Program-made: the position numbers and the translations under genes
The notes under the pieces: model-generated
Told to the model about the DNA's origin: nothing
Databases searched by the model: none
Seen by the model: the letters and a program-made list of their open reading frames with translations, nothing else
Shown: positions 49,585 to 59,003 of the stretch, in pieces
Layout of the letters: each line of letters opens with the position of its first letter
Position numbering within the stretch: position 1 is the first letter of the stretch
Source: Rhodococcus aetherivorans
Lineage (GTDB): Bacteria; Actinomycetota; Actinomycetes; Mycobacteriales; Mycobacteriaceae
DNA: 64,000 nucleotides
Assembly (NCBI RefSeq): GCF_011058165.1
Contig: NZ_JAALEG010000007.1
Location: 1 to 64,000 of the forward strand
Reading direction: 5' to 3'

Positions 49585-50160
49585 TCAGACGTTGACGCCG
49601 TAGTCGCGGGCGATGCCCGCCAGGCCGGACGCGTAGCCCTGGCCGATGGCGCGGAACTTCCACTCCGCACCGTGCCGGTACAGCTCACCGAAGACCATGG
49701 CGGTCTCGGTGGAGGCGTCCTCCGACAGGTCGTAGCGGGCGAGCTCGTTGCCGTTGGCGCGGTCGACGACGCGGATGTACGCGTTGCGGACCTGTCCGAA
49801 CGACTGGCTGCGGGAGTCGGCGTCGTAGATCGAGACCGGGAAGAAGATGCTCTCGATGTTGGCCGGCACGGCGCTCAGGTCGACGTTGACGACCTCGTCG
49901 TCGCCCTCGCCCTCGCCCGTGCGGTTGTCGCCGATGTGCTCGATCGAGCCGTCCGGGGACTTGAGGTTGTTGAAGAAGACGAAGTGCTGGTCCGAGACGA
50001 CCTTCTTGTCGGCGCCGGTCGCGATCGCGCTGGCATCGAGGTCGAAGTCGGCACCGGTGGTGCTGCGGATGTCCCAGCCGAGGCCGACGGCCACGGCGGT
50101 GAGGTTCGGCGCTTCCTTGGTGAGGGAAACATTGCCGCCCTTGGTCAAGCTGACGCCCAT
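49585..50160 (-). CDS. TerD family protein
   Basis: A 191-residue single TerD domain: [23 protein letters not shown], the calcium-binding [10 protein letters not shown] and [14 protein letters not shown], and [19 protein letters not shown] at the end. Full length and all acidic ligands are intact. The ATG at 50160 follows AAAGGACC. TerD proteins bind calcium and act with TerC-type membrane proteins in resistance to tellurite, phage and other stresses. It is transcribed toward the DUF475 gene and is divergent from the plus-strand Ter operon. Confidence 0.95.
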   Translation of the reverse strand: MGVSLTKGGNVSLTKEAPNLTAVAVGLGWDIRSTTGADFDLDASAIATGADKKVVSDQHFVFFNNLKSPDGSIEHIGDNRTGEGEGDDEVVNVDLSAVPANIESIFFPVSIYDADSRSQSFGQVRNAYIRVVDRANGNELARYDLSEDASTETAMVFGELYRHGAEWKFRAIGQGYASGLAGIARDYGVNV

Positions 50161-50316
50161 GCGGGGTCCTTTCGATCTGTCGGTCCGGACGAGGTGCCCG
50201 GGCGGGCACGCCCGATTTGCGCGTGTCACTCCACCCTAATAGCTGTTCCGCGCCGACGCCCCATGCTCGAGGCGCGCGCACGGGGCCGAACCGCGCGGAC
50301 CAGTACCATTCGGGGC

Positions 50317-51516
50317 GTGGCGAGCCGATGGACGCGCCGCCTCTTCGGCGGTGGGAGCACCGACGATCCGGTGGCCCGTGGCGCCTACGACGCGATGGTC
50401 GCCGCGTTCCTCGACATGGACCGCCGCCAGTCCGTCGCCGAGGCCGCCGTCACGGCCTCGCACGACCTCGCGCCGCAGCGCGGGCTGCGCCGCGAGTGGG
50501 AGCCCGTCCGCGAAGCCTGTTACCGCGCGGCCGAGACGTACCTGCACCTCGCCCGCACCGAACCGACCGATCCGCTCGCTCCCGCCCCGGCCTACGAACA
50601 GGCTCTGCAGCAGATCGGTCTCGCCACCCGCACCCTCGACCAGTTCTACGATCGCCACCGCGCACACCTCGAGCATTCGGTCGCGGTGGCACAGACCGTC
50701 CCGCAGCTCGCCCGGCAGGTCCGCACCGAGGCGCAGGCCGCGGCGGCGCTGGTGGACGCGCCCGAGCACGCCGCATACGCCGACTACCCGTCCGTGCGGT
50801 CCGCGGCGAACGCGCTCGACGCGGAGGTCCGCGCCCTGGATTCGGCGGTGGGAACCGGCGCCGTCCGAACGGCGGCACGGCGGGCCGAGGAGGCGGCCAT
50901 CGCCCTGCGTCGCGCCCTCGCGCAGGCGCCGGACAAGGCCGAGTCCGCCCGGAAAGCTGTGGCATCCGTCACCACCCGCCTGTCGGCGGTCCGCACCCGC
51001 GCCGAGAGCCTGGCGCCGGCGTTCTCGGCCCTGCTGCGCGAGTTCAACGCGGCCAGCTCCGCCGACCTGTCCGGCAACGAGCGCGCCGCCCGCGAGTTCC
51101 TCGACCGGGCCGACGCCGACGTGACCGCGGCGCGAACGGCTTCGGCCGGGAACCGGCCCGAGCAGGCGCTCGAGCTGACCGCGGCGGCCCGGGCATCGCT
51201 CACCCAGGCGGAACGCTACGTCGACGCCGTCACCGAGCGGCTGTCCGTCCTCCGCGCGGTCCGCCGTGATCCGGCCGCGAAGGTGGAGCAGGTACGGTTC
51301 CGTCTGCGCGACGCGCAACAACTCGCGGTGCAACGGGGGTTGACCGCAGAATGGGGATCGGTGCTCGACGCGCAGCTCGATCGGATCGACAGGGCAGTCG
51401 GTTCGCTCACCGGCGTACACCCCGACTACTGGGCGTACGTCCGAGAGCTCGACGCCGTTTCGCGCTTCATCGCCGGCGTGGTGCAACGAATGAGAGGACG
51501 AACGGAAGAGGCATGA
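50317..51516 (+). CDS. Coiled-coil protein of the Ter operon
   Basis: A 399-residue, almost wholly helical, Ala/Arg/Glu-rich protein (AAALVDAPEHAAYADYPSVR, ARRAEEAAIALRRALAQA), with heptad-like segments over residues 130-370. I do not recognise a family. It has no signal peptide or membrane helix. It leads the plus-strand Ter operon and overlaps the next gene as ATGA. It may be a scaffold or a functional analogue of TelA, which is also helical; this is inference. A GTG start at 50317 is assumed. Confidence 0.7.
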   Translation: MASRWTRRLFGGGSTDDPVARGAYDAMVAAFLDMDRRQSVAEAAVTASHDLAPQRGLRREWEPVREACYRAAETYLHLARTEPTDPLAPAPAYEQALQQIGLATRTLDQFYDRHRAHLEHSVAVAQTVPQLARQVRTEAQAAAALVDAPEHAAYADYPSVRSAANALDAEVRALDSAVGTGAVRTAARRAEEAAIALRRALAQAPDKAESARKAVASVTTRLSAVRTRAESLAPAFSALLREFNAASSADLSGNERAAREFLDRADADVTAARTASAGNRPEQALELTAAARASLTQAERYVDAVTERLSVLRAVRRDPAAKVEQVRFRLRDAQQLAVQRGLTAEWGSVLDAQLDRIDRAVGSLTGVHPDYWAYVRELDAVSRFIAGVVQRMRGRTEEA

Positions 51517-52703
51517 GTGGGGGAACCTTCGCCGATATGCGCACGATGCACCATTTCCACCACATGGACCGCGCGACCCGGGACACGCTGTTCCTGCATC
51601 CGCCGCAGGCATTCTCCGATGCCGACGAGCGCGATCGGCTCGCCGTCGCGCTCGGGGCCACCCTGTACGTCCCGGCCACCCGCGCGGATCTGACCGCCAC
51701 GATCGCCCGCCGAGCCCGCGAGGGTGTCGCCTCGATGGTGATCGACCTCGAGGACGCCGTCGCCGATCACGAGGTCGAGGACGGCCTGCGCAACGCGGTC
51801 GCCACCCTCGACGAGCTCGCCGGCACCGCGGCCGCGACGATGCTGCTGTTCGTCCGGGTGCGCACCCCCGACGGTGTCGACCGCATCGCCGACATCCTGG
51901 GGCCCGGCGTCACCGCGTTGACCGGATTCGTTCTGCCCAAGTTCACCGCGGCGTCGGGGCCGGCCTTCCTCGATGCGGTGGCGGCGGCGTCCGAGCGGCT
52001 CGGCAAGCACCTGTACGCGATGCCGGTGCTCGAGTCCGCCGAGCTGGTGCACCGGCAGACCCGCGACGGCGAGCTGCAGCAGATCGCGGCACTGCTCGCC
52101 GGACACCGTGACCGCGTGCTGGCGGTACGGATCGGGGCCACCGACATGTGCGGCACGTTCGGCATCCGCCGCGACCGCGATCTGACCATCTACGACGTGC
52201 GCGTGGTCGTCGATGTCATTGCGGATGTCGTCAACTACCTCGGCCGCACCGACGGCACCGGATTCGTCATCACCGGTCCCGTCTGGGAGTACTTCGCCGA
52301 TCACGAGCGCATGTTCCGCCCGATGCTGCGGGCCACGCCGTTCGCCGAGCACGACGCGGTGATGTTCCGCCAGCAGCTCGTCAGCCGGGATCTCGACGGG
52401 CTGCTCCGCGAGATCGCCCTCGACCGGGCGAACGGCATCCAGGGCAAGACCGTGATCCATCCCTCCCATGTGGCCGCGGTGCACGCCTTGTCCGCGGTCA
52501 CCCACGAGGAGTACCACGACGCGGTCGACATCCTCGGCGGCGACGCAGGTGGCGTGCAGGCCTCCGGTTACCGCAACAAGATGAACGAGCGGCGTCCGCA
52601 CCGCACCTGGGCGCAGCAGACGTTGCTGCGCGCCTCGGTGTTCGGCGTCACCAACAAGGGAGTCACTTTCGTGGACCTGCTGACGGCATTGGTGGACCGG
52701 TGA
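51513..52703 (+). CDS. HpcH/HpaI (CitE-like) aldolase of the Ter biosynthetic module
   Basis: A 396-residue TIM-barrel lyase. MVIDLEDAVADHEVEDGL holds the acidic metal site, LYAMPVLESAELVH and VRIGATDMCGTFG follow, and GIQGKTVIHPSHV is typical of citrate-lyase-beta-like enzymes. A CitE-like aldolase is one of the linked enzymes in the Ter-associated metabolite pathway proposed by Anantharaman, Iyer and Aravind. It is coupled at both ends (ATGA, GTGA). Confidence 0.88.
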   Translation: MSGGTFADMRTMHHFHHMDRATRDTLFLHPPQAFSDADERDRLAVALGATLYVPATRADLTATIARRAREGVASMVIDLEDAVADHEVEDGLRNAVATLDELAGTAAATMLLFVRVRTPDGVDRIADILGPGVTALTGFVLPKFTAASGPAFLDAVAAASERLGKHLYAMPVLESAELVHRQTRDGELQQIAALLAGHRDRVLAVRIGATDMCGTFGIRRDRDLTIYDVRVVVDVIADVVNYLGRTDGTGFVITGPVWEYFADHERMFRPMLRATPFAEHDAVMFRQQLVSRDLDGLLREIALDRANGIQGKTVIHPSHVAAVHALSAVTHEEYHDAVDILGGDAGGVQASGYRNKMNERRPHRTWAQQTLLRASVFGVTNKGVTFVDLLTALVDR

Positions 52704-53968
52704 CCGCAGGGTTGCAGTCACCCTGGGCGACGGAGCAATTCGGCCTGGAACTGCAGCACTTCGACTCGGCGACCGGCGACACCGTGCCGGACCTCGTCGT
52801 GCCGGGGCTGCGCCGCAACCCCCGTCGCGCACACCTGCTGGTCTCCACGGTGCTCGGCAAGCACATTCCCACCGACCCGGCCGCGGTCATCGGCGCGGGT
52901 GACCGGCTCGGCGATCTCGTCGCGGACCTGCTGGGCTCCGCCGCGCACGACACGGTCGTACTCGGATTCGCCGAAACCGCAACGGGCCTGGGTCATTGTG
53001 TGGCCAGCCGGCTGCGAGCGCGCTGCTACCTGCACTCCACCCGGCGTGACGTGCCCGGCGCCGGCACCTTCGCCGGGTTCGAGGAGGGCCACTCGCACGC
53101 CACGTCGCACCTGCTCCAGCCGACGTCGCCGGAGCTGTTCGCGAACGACGCACCGCTGGTCCTGGTGGACGACGAGATCTCCACCGGCGCCACGGCCGTC
53201 GACGCGATCCGGTCCCTGCACCGGCACCATCCCCGCGCCCGGTACGTCGTCGCGTCGCTGGTGGACATGCGCACCGCCGATCACCGTCGCGCGGTCGACG
53301 AGGCGGCCGCCGAACTCGGCGCCCGGATCGACCACGTAAGCCTCGCGGCGGGACACACGATCCTTCCCGACGGGCTCGTCGAGCGGGTCGCCGCACTGCC
53401 CGATCCGGATATGAATCCCGTTGCCTCACAACGGGGCTCCGTGGAGTTCGTGACGTTGCCGTGGCCGGCGACCGTGCCCGACGGCGGGCGGCACGGCTTC
53501 CTGCGCACCGACACCGTGGCTTTCGACGCCGCGATCGAGCACACGACCGAGGCCGTGGCCACCGCCCTCGGACCGGGACGGCCGGTCGTCGTGGTGGGCC
53601 ACGAGGAACTGATGTACCTGCCGCTGCGCATCGCCGACGCGCTCGCCCGCCGGGGGATCCCCACGCGGTTCCAGACCACCACCCGCTCCCCTGCGTACGT
53701 CCGGGACGTGCCCTGCTACCCCCTTCGGCGCGGATTCACCTTCATCGCACCCGAACCCGACGACGTCCCGCGGTACCTGTACAACGCGCGGTGGCCGGAG
53801 GAACGGGCACGGCTGCTGCTGGTGCTCGACGATCCCGCCGACACCGATCGCCTCCGGGCCGACGGTGGCCTGCTCGACGTGCTGACCGCCGCCGGGGAGG
53901 ACGTGGTCGTCGCCGTCGTGCCCGCCACCGACCCGTCGGTGCTGCGCGCCGCCCGGGAGGGACGATGA
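52700..53968 (+). CDS. Phosphoribosyltransferase-TRSP domain protein (Ter operon)
   Basis: A 422-residue protein with an N-terminal PRTase domain whose PRPP loop is LVLVDDEISTGATA (near 155), and a C-terminal domain with the naming motif TTRSPAYVRDV (near 330). In the Ter systems this PRTase is thought to join a base to phosphoribose in making a nucleoside-like metabolite. The GTG start overlaps the aldolase stop (GTGA), and the stop overlaps the next gene (ATGA). Confidence 0.9.
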   Translation: MTAGLQSPWATEQFGLELQHFDSATGDTVPDLVVPGLRRNPRRAHLLVSTVLGKHIPTDPAAVIGAGDRLGDLVADLLGSAAHDTVVLGFAETATGLGHCVASRLRARCYLHSTRRDVPGAGTFAGFEEGHSHATSHLLQPTSPELFANDAPLVLVDDEISTGATAVDAIRSLHRHHPRARYVVASLVDMRTADHRRAVDEAAAELGARIDHVSLAAGHTILPDGLVERVAALPDPDMNPVASQRGSVEFVTLPWPATVPDGGRHGFLRTDTVAFDAAIEHTTEAVATALGPGRPVVVVGHEELMYLPLRIADALARRGIPTRFQTTTRSPAYVRDVPCYPLRRGFTFIAPEPDDVPRYLYNARWPEERARLLLVLDDPADTDRLRADGGLLDVLTAAGEDVVVAVVPATDPSVLRAAREGR

Positions 53969-55071
53969 CCGTTCCGCTGGCCGGACCCGACTTCGGCTCC
54001 TACGCCCCGGACGAGGTGCGGTGGCTCCTCAAGGACCTCTCGCACGTCGCCCTCGAGGCCGACATCGCCGAGCGCGAACGCCGCATCCAGTCGGGTCTCG
54101 CCCACTACGCCGAGACGCTGCCGATCGAATACCAACCCGATGCCGCCTACCGCGAGCTGTTCGACAAGGTACTCGCCGCGACGGCGGGGCGCCTCGCCCA
54201 CGCCGTCGGTACGGTCACCGAACTGCTGCTCGCCGAACGGGGCCGGGACCTGACGCTCGTATCACTGGCCCGCGCAGGCACTCCCGTCGGCATCCTGATC
54301 CGTCGCTGGGCGCAGCGGCACCACGGGCTGGACCTGCCGCACTACGCGGTGTCGATCGTGCGGGGCCGTGGCATCGACGTCGCCGCCCTCGACCACGTGA
54401 CGGCGCGTCACGATCCGGCCTCGGTGGTGTTCGTCGACGGCTGGACCGGCAAGGGCGCCATCGCCCGCGAACTCGCGGCGGCCCTGGCCGAGTACCGGGC
54501 CGCGGGCGGTCCGGAACTCTCCGGCGACCTCGCCGTGCTCGCCGACCCCGGGTACTGCGTGCGGACCTACGGCACCCGCGACGACTTCCTCATCGCCTCG
54601 GCGTGCCTGAATTCCACTGTCTCCGGCCTGGTCTCACGCACCGTCCTCAACGAAACCCTGATCGGCCCGGGCGAGTTCCACGGCGCCAAGTTCTACGCCG
54701 AACTTGCCGGCGAGGACGTCTCGGCCGTCCTCCTCGACACCGTCGCCGCGGAATTCGGAGACCGGGACGCCGCAGTCACCGCCGCCGGGGACATCCTGCG
54801 GTCCGACCGCACCCCCACGTGGGCGGGCTGGGAGTCGGTGGAGAGGGTACGGGCCGAGTACGGCATCTCCACCGTCAACTACGTCAAGCCCGGTGTCGGT
54901 GAGACCACCCGGGTGCTGTTGCGGCGCGTGCCGTGGCGGGTGCTGGTCCGCGAGGCCGATGCCGAGGAGCACGCGCACATCCGGATGCTCGCCGCCGCCC
55001 GCGACGTGCCGGTCGAAACGGTTCCCGACCTGGCGTATTCCTGCATGGGACTGATCAAGGATCTGCCGTGA
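53965..55071 (+). CDS. StiP-family protein with PRTase-like core (Ter operon)
   Basis: A 368-residue protein matching the StiP/cysteine-protease-annotated family of Ter operons. The core VSLARAGTPVGILIRRWAQ and VVFVDGWTGKGAIARELA resemble a second PRTase fold, and the C-terminal RVLVREADAEEHAHIRMLAAARDVPV looks like a PELOTA-type RNA-binding region. The protease label is not backed by an obvious Cys-His pair. Coupled to both neighbours. Confidence 0.85.
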   Translation: MTVPLAGPDFGSYAPDEVRWLLKDLSHVALEADIAERERRIQSGLAHYAETLPIEYQPDAAYRELFDKVLAATAGRLAHAVGTVTELLLAERGRDLTLVSLARAGTPVGILIRRWAQRHHGLDLPHYAVSIVRGRGIDVAALDHVTARHDPASVVFVDGWTGKGAIARELAAALAEYRAAGGPELSGDLAVLADPGYCVRTYGTRDDFLIASACLNSTVSGLVSRTVLNETLIGPGEFHGAKFYAELAGEDVSAVLLDTVAAEFGDRDAAVTAAGDILRSDRTPTWAGWESVERVRAEYGISTVNYVKPGVGETTRVLLRRVPWRVLVREADAEEHAHIRMLAAARDVPVETVPDLAYSCMGLIKDLP

Positions 55072-55949
55072 CCACCGCCCTCGTCGCGACCGACCTCGAC
55101 CGCACGATGATCTACTCGCGCGCCGCGATGGGCGAATCGCCCGTCGTCGACGGCGATCTGGTGTGTGTCGAGCACTACGACGGTGCGCCCCTGTCGTACC
55201 TGACCGTCACGTCCGCGCAGCGCCTGCGCGACCTGGCCGCCGCCGCGGTGGTGGTGCCGACCACCACGCGCACCCCGGAACAGTTCCGGCGCATCGCGCT
55301 GCCCGGCGCACCGTGGCGCTACGCGATCGCCAGCAACGGCGGCGTGATCCTCGCCGACGGTGTGCCGGACACCGGGTGGCGGCAGGCGGTGGACGCGGGC
55401 GTGCGCGCCGAGGGCGCCGGACTCGACGAGGTCACCGCCGAACTGCGGCGCCGCGTCTCCGACGACTGGGTGCACAAGTTCCGCATCGCCGACGAGTTGT
55501 TCTGCTATCTCGTGATCGACGTCGCCGCCCAGCCGGTCGGATTCCTCGACGAATGGGACCACTGGTGCCGCGGCCGCGGATGGAGCGCCTCGCAGCAGGG
55601 CCGCAAGCTGTACACGATGCCGTCGGCGGTGTGCAAGAGCAAGGCCGTCGCCGAGGTCCGCCGGCGCCTGGTCGCCGACGGAACGCTCGCCCCGGATGCC
55701 GCGGTACTCGCCGCCGGGGACGGAGCGCTCGACGCCGAGATGCTGGTCGCCGCCGACGCCGCGATCCGGCCGCGGCACGGCGAACTCGAAGCGCTGGACT
55801 GGCGGCACCCGACGGTGACGGTGACCCGGGAAACGGGGATCCGGGCCGGCGAGGAGATCCTGGCCTGGTTCGCCCGATACGCCCGGATCGGCGCGGGTTC
55901 GTACAGTGGCAGTGACGCTCCATGTTCCCCAAGACAGAGTTTCCAGTAA
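55068..55949 (+). CDS. HAD family phosphatase (Ter operon)
   Basis: A 293-residue HAD hydrolase: the nucleophile motif is ATDLDRTMIYS (DxDxT), and the last motif AAGDGALDAEML (GDxxxD). A cap inserted between is of C2 type size. In the Ter module a HAD phosphatase is proposed to dephosphorylate the nucleotide-like product. A GTG start overlaps the upstream stop as GTGA. Confidence 0.9.
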   Translation: MTTALVATDLDRTMIYSRAAMGESPVVDGDLVCVEHYDGAPLSYLTVTSAQRLRDLAAAAVVVPTTTRTPEQFRRIALPGAPWRYAIASNGGVILADGVPDTGWRQAVDAGVRAEGAGLDEVTAELRRRVSDDWVHKFRIADELFCYLVIDVAAQPVGFLDEWDHWCRGRGWSASQQGRKLYTMPSAVCKSKAVAEVRRRLVADGTLAPDAAVLAAGDGALDAEMLVAADAAIRPRHGELEALDWRHPTVTVTRETGIRAGEEILAWFARYARIGAGSYSGSDAPCSPRQSFQ

Positions 55950-55966
55950 CAGTGAGGACCCCTCCC

Positions 55967-57250
55967 GTGCCCGTATCTCTCGCCAAGGGTCAGAACGGCC
56001 CCCTCACCGCCACCGACGTCGTCGTCTCGCTCGAGCTGACCACCCCGGCCGACCTGTCCGCCCTGTTGGTCAAGGCCGACGGCAAGGTGCGCTCCGACGC
56101 CGACTTCGTCTTCTTCAACCAGCCGAGCGGGCCGGGGGTGCGGCTCGTGCCGGGCACTCCCGGGCAGGCCGCGTCGCTGGCCGTGTCGCTGAACCAGGTG
56201 CCGGCAGACATCGACCAGGTGCGCGCGGTCATCACCCTCGACGACGCGTCGAGCAGCTTCGGTCGCTTCGCCCCGCCGTCCGCGCGGGTCTCCGACACCG
56301 CGGGCAACGTCCTCTACGAGTACCGGATCGACGGGCTGAGCAGCGAGTCGATCGTGATCGCCCTCGAGCTGTACCGGCGGCAGGGCGCGTGGAAGGTGCG
56401 GGCCGTCGGCCAGGGATACGCGGGCGGGTTCGCCGCGCTCGTGACCGATCACGGGGTGAGCGTCGACGACGCGCCCGCGGCGGCGCCGCAAACGGCTCAG
56501 CCCGTGCCGCCGTCGGCCCCGGCCGCGCCGCCCGTACCGCCGGCCTACTCCACGCCGCCGCCTTCTGCTCAGCAGCCCTACCAGCAGCCGGCCCCGCCGC
56601 AGCCGTACGTGCAGGCCTCCGCGCCGCAGCCGGCGCAGGACGCCCAGCCCGAGGTCAGCCTCACCAAGAGCCGGCCGGTCAGCCTCGTCAAGGGCCAGAA
56701 GGTCACCCTCCGCAAGGAGGGTGGTGTGGCCCTGACCTACCTGCGCATGGGGCTGGGCTGGGATCCGATCGCGAAGCGCGGTCTGTTCGGCAACCGTGCC
56801 GCCGACATCGACCTCGACGCGTCGGCTGTGCTGTTCGCCGACCAGAACCTCGTCGACGTCGCGTACTACGGCCAGCTGCGGTCCAAGGACGGCTCGGTCC
56901 AGCACCAGGGCGACAACCTCACCGGCGAGGGCGCCGGCGACGACGAGGTCGTGCTCGTCGACCTCACCCGGGTCCCGGCCCACATCACGACGGTCATGTT
57001 CATCGTCACCTCGTACAAGGGGCACACCTTCGAGCAGGTTGCGAACGCGTTCTGCCGGCTGGTGGACGGCACCAACAACGCCGAGCTGGCCCGCTACACC
57101 ATGCAGGGCGGTATGCCGTTCACCGGCATGGTGATGGCCAAGGTGTACCGGCAGGGGCAGGACTGGAAGCTTCAGGCGATCGGCGAGGGCATCCAGGCCA
57201 AGCATCCCGGGGAGGCCGCGCCGCAGCTCGGCCGGTTCCTGGTGTCCTGA
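55967..57250 (+). CDS. Double TerD-domain protein with proline-rich linker
   Basis: A 427-residue protein: TerD-like domain 1 (about 1-165), a linker of about 60 residues rich in Pro, Gln and Ala (QQPYQQPAPPQPYVQ), and TerD domain 2 (about 225-427). Domain 2 keeps the calcium motifs DIDLDASAVLFAD and GEGAGDDEVVLVDL; domain 1 has lost them. The GTG at 55967 follows GAGG at 55954-55957. The degenerate domain may be a protein-binding module. Confidence 0.88.
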   Translation: MPVSLAKGQNGPLTATDVVVSLELTTPADLSALLVKADGKVRSDADFVFFNQPSGPGVRLVPGTPGQAASLAVSLNQVPADIDQVRAVITLDDASSSFGRFAPPSARVSDTAGNVLYEYRIDGLSSESIVIALELYRRQGAWKVRAVGQGYAGGFAALVTDHGVSVDDAPAAAPQTAQPVPPSAPAAPPVPPAYSTPPPSAQQPYQQPAPPQPYVQASAPQPAQDAQPEVSLTKSRPVSLVKGQKVTLRKEGGVALTYLRMGLGWDPIAKRGLFGNRAADIDLDASAVLFADQNLVDVAYYGQLRSKDGSVQHQGDNLTGEGAGDDEVVLVDLTRVPAHITTVMFIVTSYKGHTFEQVANAFCRLVDGTNNAELARYTMQGGMPFTGMVMAKVYRQGQDWKLQAIGEGIQAKHPGEAAPQLGRFLVS

Positions 57251-57254
57251 CGCC

Positions 57255-58760
57255 GTGACGGGGAGATTCGCGGCGGGGCAGAACGCCCCGCTGACGGCGC
57301 GCCGGGTCCGCTTCACGGCGCGCGCGGCGGGGCCGCTGGACGTGTGCGCGCTGGTGGTCGACACGAACCTGCAGGTACGCACCTCCGCCGACGCCGTGTT
57401 CTACAACCAGCCCGCGGCGCCGGGCGTGGACCTGGCCGGCGACGCCGTCGTCGTGGATCTCGACCGGGTGTGCCCGCAGGCCGCCGCGGTGCTGTTGGCG
57501 GTCTCCTCGGACCGAGGGCCGGTGGGCGCGCTGTCCACCGACCTGACCGGGCCGCCCGGATCCGGGCCGGCGACGTTCGACGCGCCCGCCGGCGGTGCCG
57601 AGTCGGCGGTGATCTGCTGGGAGTTGTACCGCCGCGACGGCGGATGGAAGCTGCGGGCGGTGGGCCAGGGGTATACCGGTGGACTCGCCGAACTGTTCCG
57701 CGCTCACGGAGTGGACGTCGACGACGAGCCGGCTCCGCCTTCGCCGGATACCCCGGCGACGGTGCCGGTCGAACCGGAGCAGGCGTGGGAGCGGACCTGG
57801 CAGATCTTCGAGGACGCATCCCGCTCTGCCGCCGCGTTCGTCTCCGCACACGACTACGCACTGCACCGGCTCGACGAGGAACTGTCCGCAGCCGTCTCCG
57901 ACCCGGCCTGCCGCACCGGACCGGCCGCCGACCAGGCTCGGGCCGAGGCGAATCGGCGATGCGACGAGCTGATCGCCGCGGCTCGCGCCCGGCACGCCGC
58001 CGACACCGCGTTGTTGACCGAGGAACTGCGCGCCGTCGGCGCGGCCCTGCCCGCGGCGATGGCCTCGTGGGACGCACCGGCGTGGCAGCGGCCGGGTCTC
58101 GGCGGAAACGGGCTGCGGATAGGCGAACTCGGGGCCCCGGATCGCGACTCGCCGACACTTCCGTTGTGCCTCCCGTTGCCGCTGCGGCGCCCGCTGTGGG
58201 TCGACGGGGACTCCGTCGCCGCCGCCCCGATCGTGTCGGCCCTCGTGGTGCGGCTCCTCGCGGCGCACCCGGCGGCGCGCCTCGACATCGTCGACACGGC
58301 CGGTGCGTTGTCCGCCCTCACCGATGTGGTGTCCTTCGCAGTGACGAGCCCGGTCGTCCGCGACGTCCCGGACATCGGACCCCGGCTGCGCGACGTGGCG
58401 CACGCGGTCGATCTCGCCGCCCTGGCCGCGACCGCGGATCCGGGTGCCGAGCCACCGGCGCCACGGATCGTGGTGCTCGCGGGTATCCCGCACGGCTACA
58501 CCCGTGACGATCTGATGCACGTCGTCCGGATCGTGGAGGCGTCTGCGACACAGCCGGTTTCGGTGATCATCGTCGGCGAGGACGACGGTGTGACGGACGA
58601 GCCGTTGCTGGACCTGCTCTCGCAGGAGGCTCAGCACCTACCGGTGGCGCCGGGCACCCACATGGCCGATCCGTGGACCGGCACCGACTGGCAGCTCACG
58701 TTGGACACTGCGCCGGACCGCGACGGGCTCCGCCGCGTCGTCGCTGCGCTCGGGCGCTGA
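57255..58760 (+). CDS. TerD-like domain fused to uncharacterised C-terminal region
   Basis: A 501-residue protein. Residues 1-155 are a TerD-like domain without the DLDAS and GDDE calcium motifs (compare domain 1 of the preceding protein). Then comes a helical stretch (about 175-270), and a C-terminal alpha/beta region with LPLCLPLPLRRPLWVDGDSV and VVRLLAAHPAARLDIVDTA, which recalls the framework of FtsK-like P-loop proteins, but no Walker A GxxxxGK[ST] is present. It closes the Ter operon, five bases after the previous stop. Confidence 0.75.
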   Translation: MTGRFAAGQNAPLTARRVRFTARAAGPLDVCALVVDTNLQVRTSADAVFYNQPAAPGVDLAGDAVVVDLDRVCPQAAAVLLAVSSDRGPVGALSTDLTGPPGSGPATFDAPAGGAESAVICWELYRRDGGWKLRAVGQGYTGGLAELFRAHGVDVDDEPAPPSPDTPATVPVEPEQAWERTWQIFEDASRSAAAFVSAHDYALHRLDEELSAAVSDPACRTGPAADQARAEANRRCDELIAAARARHAADTALLTEELRAVGAALPAAMASWDAPAWQRPGLGGNGLRIGELGAPDRDSPTLPLCLPLPLRRPLWVDGDSVAAAPIVSALVVRLLAAHPAARLDIVDTAGALSALTDVVSFAVTSPVVRDVPDIGPRLRDVAHAVDLAALAATADPGAEPPAPRIVVLAGIPHGYTRDDLMHVVRIVEASATQPVSVIIVGEDDGVTDEPLLDLLSQEAQHLPVAPGTHMADPWTGTDWQLTLDTAPDRDGLRRVVAALGR

Positions 58761-58798
58761 GCCTCGGGCTGAGCCGAACATCCGCGCGCGGCCGTGCT

Positions 58799-58855
58799 CC
58801 TTGCGCGCGTCCGTCGGGGGCCGTACCCGCGCAGGAAGCACCTCTGCGCGCAAGG
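58799..58855. terminator. Inverted repeat downstream of Ter operon
   Basis: CCTTGCGCGC (58799-58808) pairs exactly with GCGCGCAAGG (58846-58855). The interval holds GCGCAGGAAGCACCTCTGCG, a relative of the stem after the DinB gene (39854). The rest of 58761-59003 shows no further clear feature apart from the ribosome site of the next gene. Confidence 0.55.
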
Positions 58856-59003
58856 ACAGTCGCGCGCCGCCGGTCCCGACATAGGCACTCGCTATCGGTC
58901 GCTGTGGATCTTGGACTTTGTTCCGCCGAGGCGCTGGTGATCGACTGATCGGGCACGGCGGCCCGACATCGAGGCGCTCGCCGAACGGAACGAGGAGTGG
59001 GAT

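Noticed and set aside
48481-50316. Plus-strand open frame continuing upstream of the coiled-coil gene
   Set aside because: It is antisense to DUF475 and TerD; the coiled-coil protein has its own GTG at 50317 at the right place.
57255-58760. Active FtsK-type ATPase domain in the last TerD protein
   Set aside because: No Walker A GxxxxGK[ST] motif is found in the C-terminal region.
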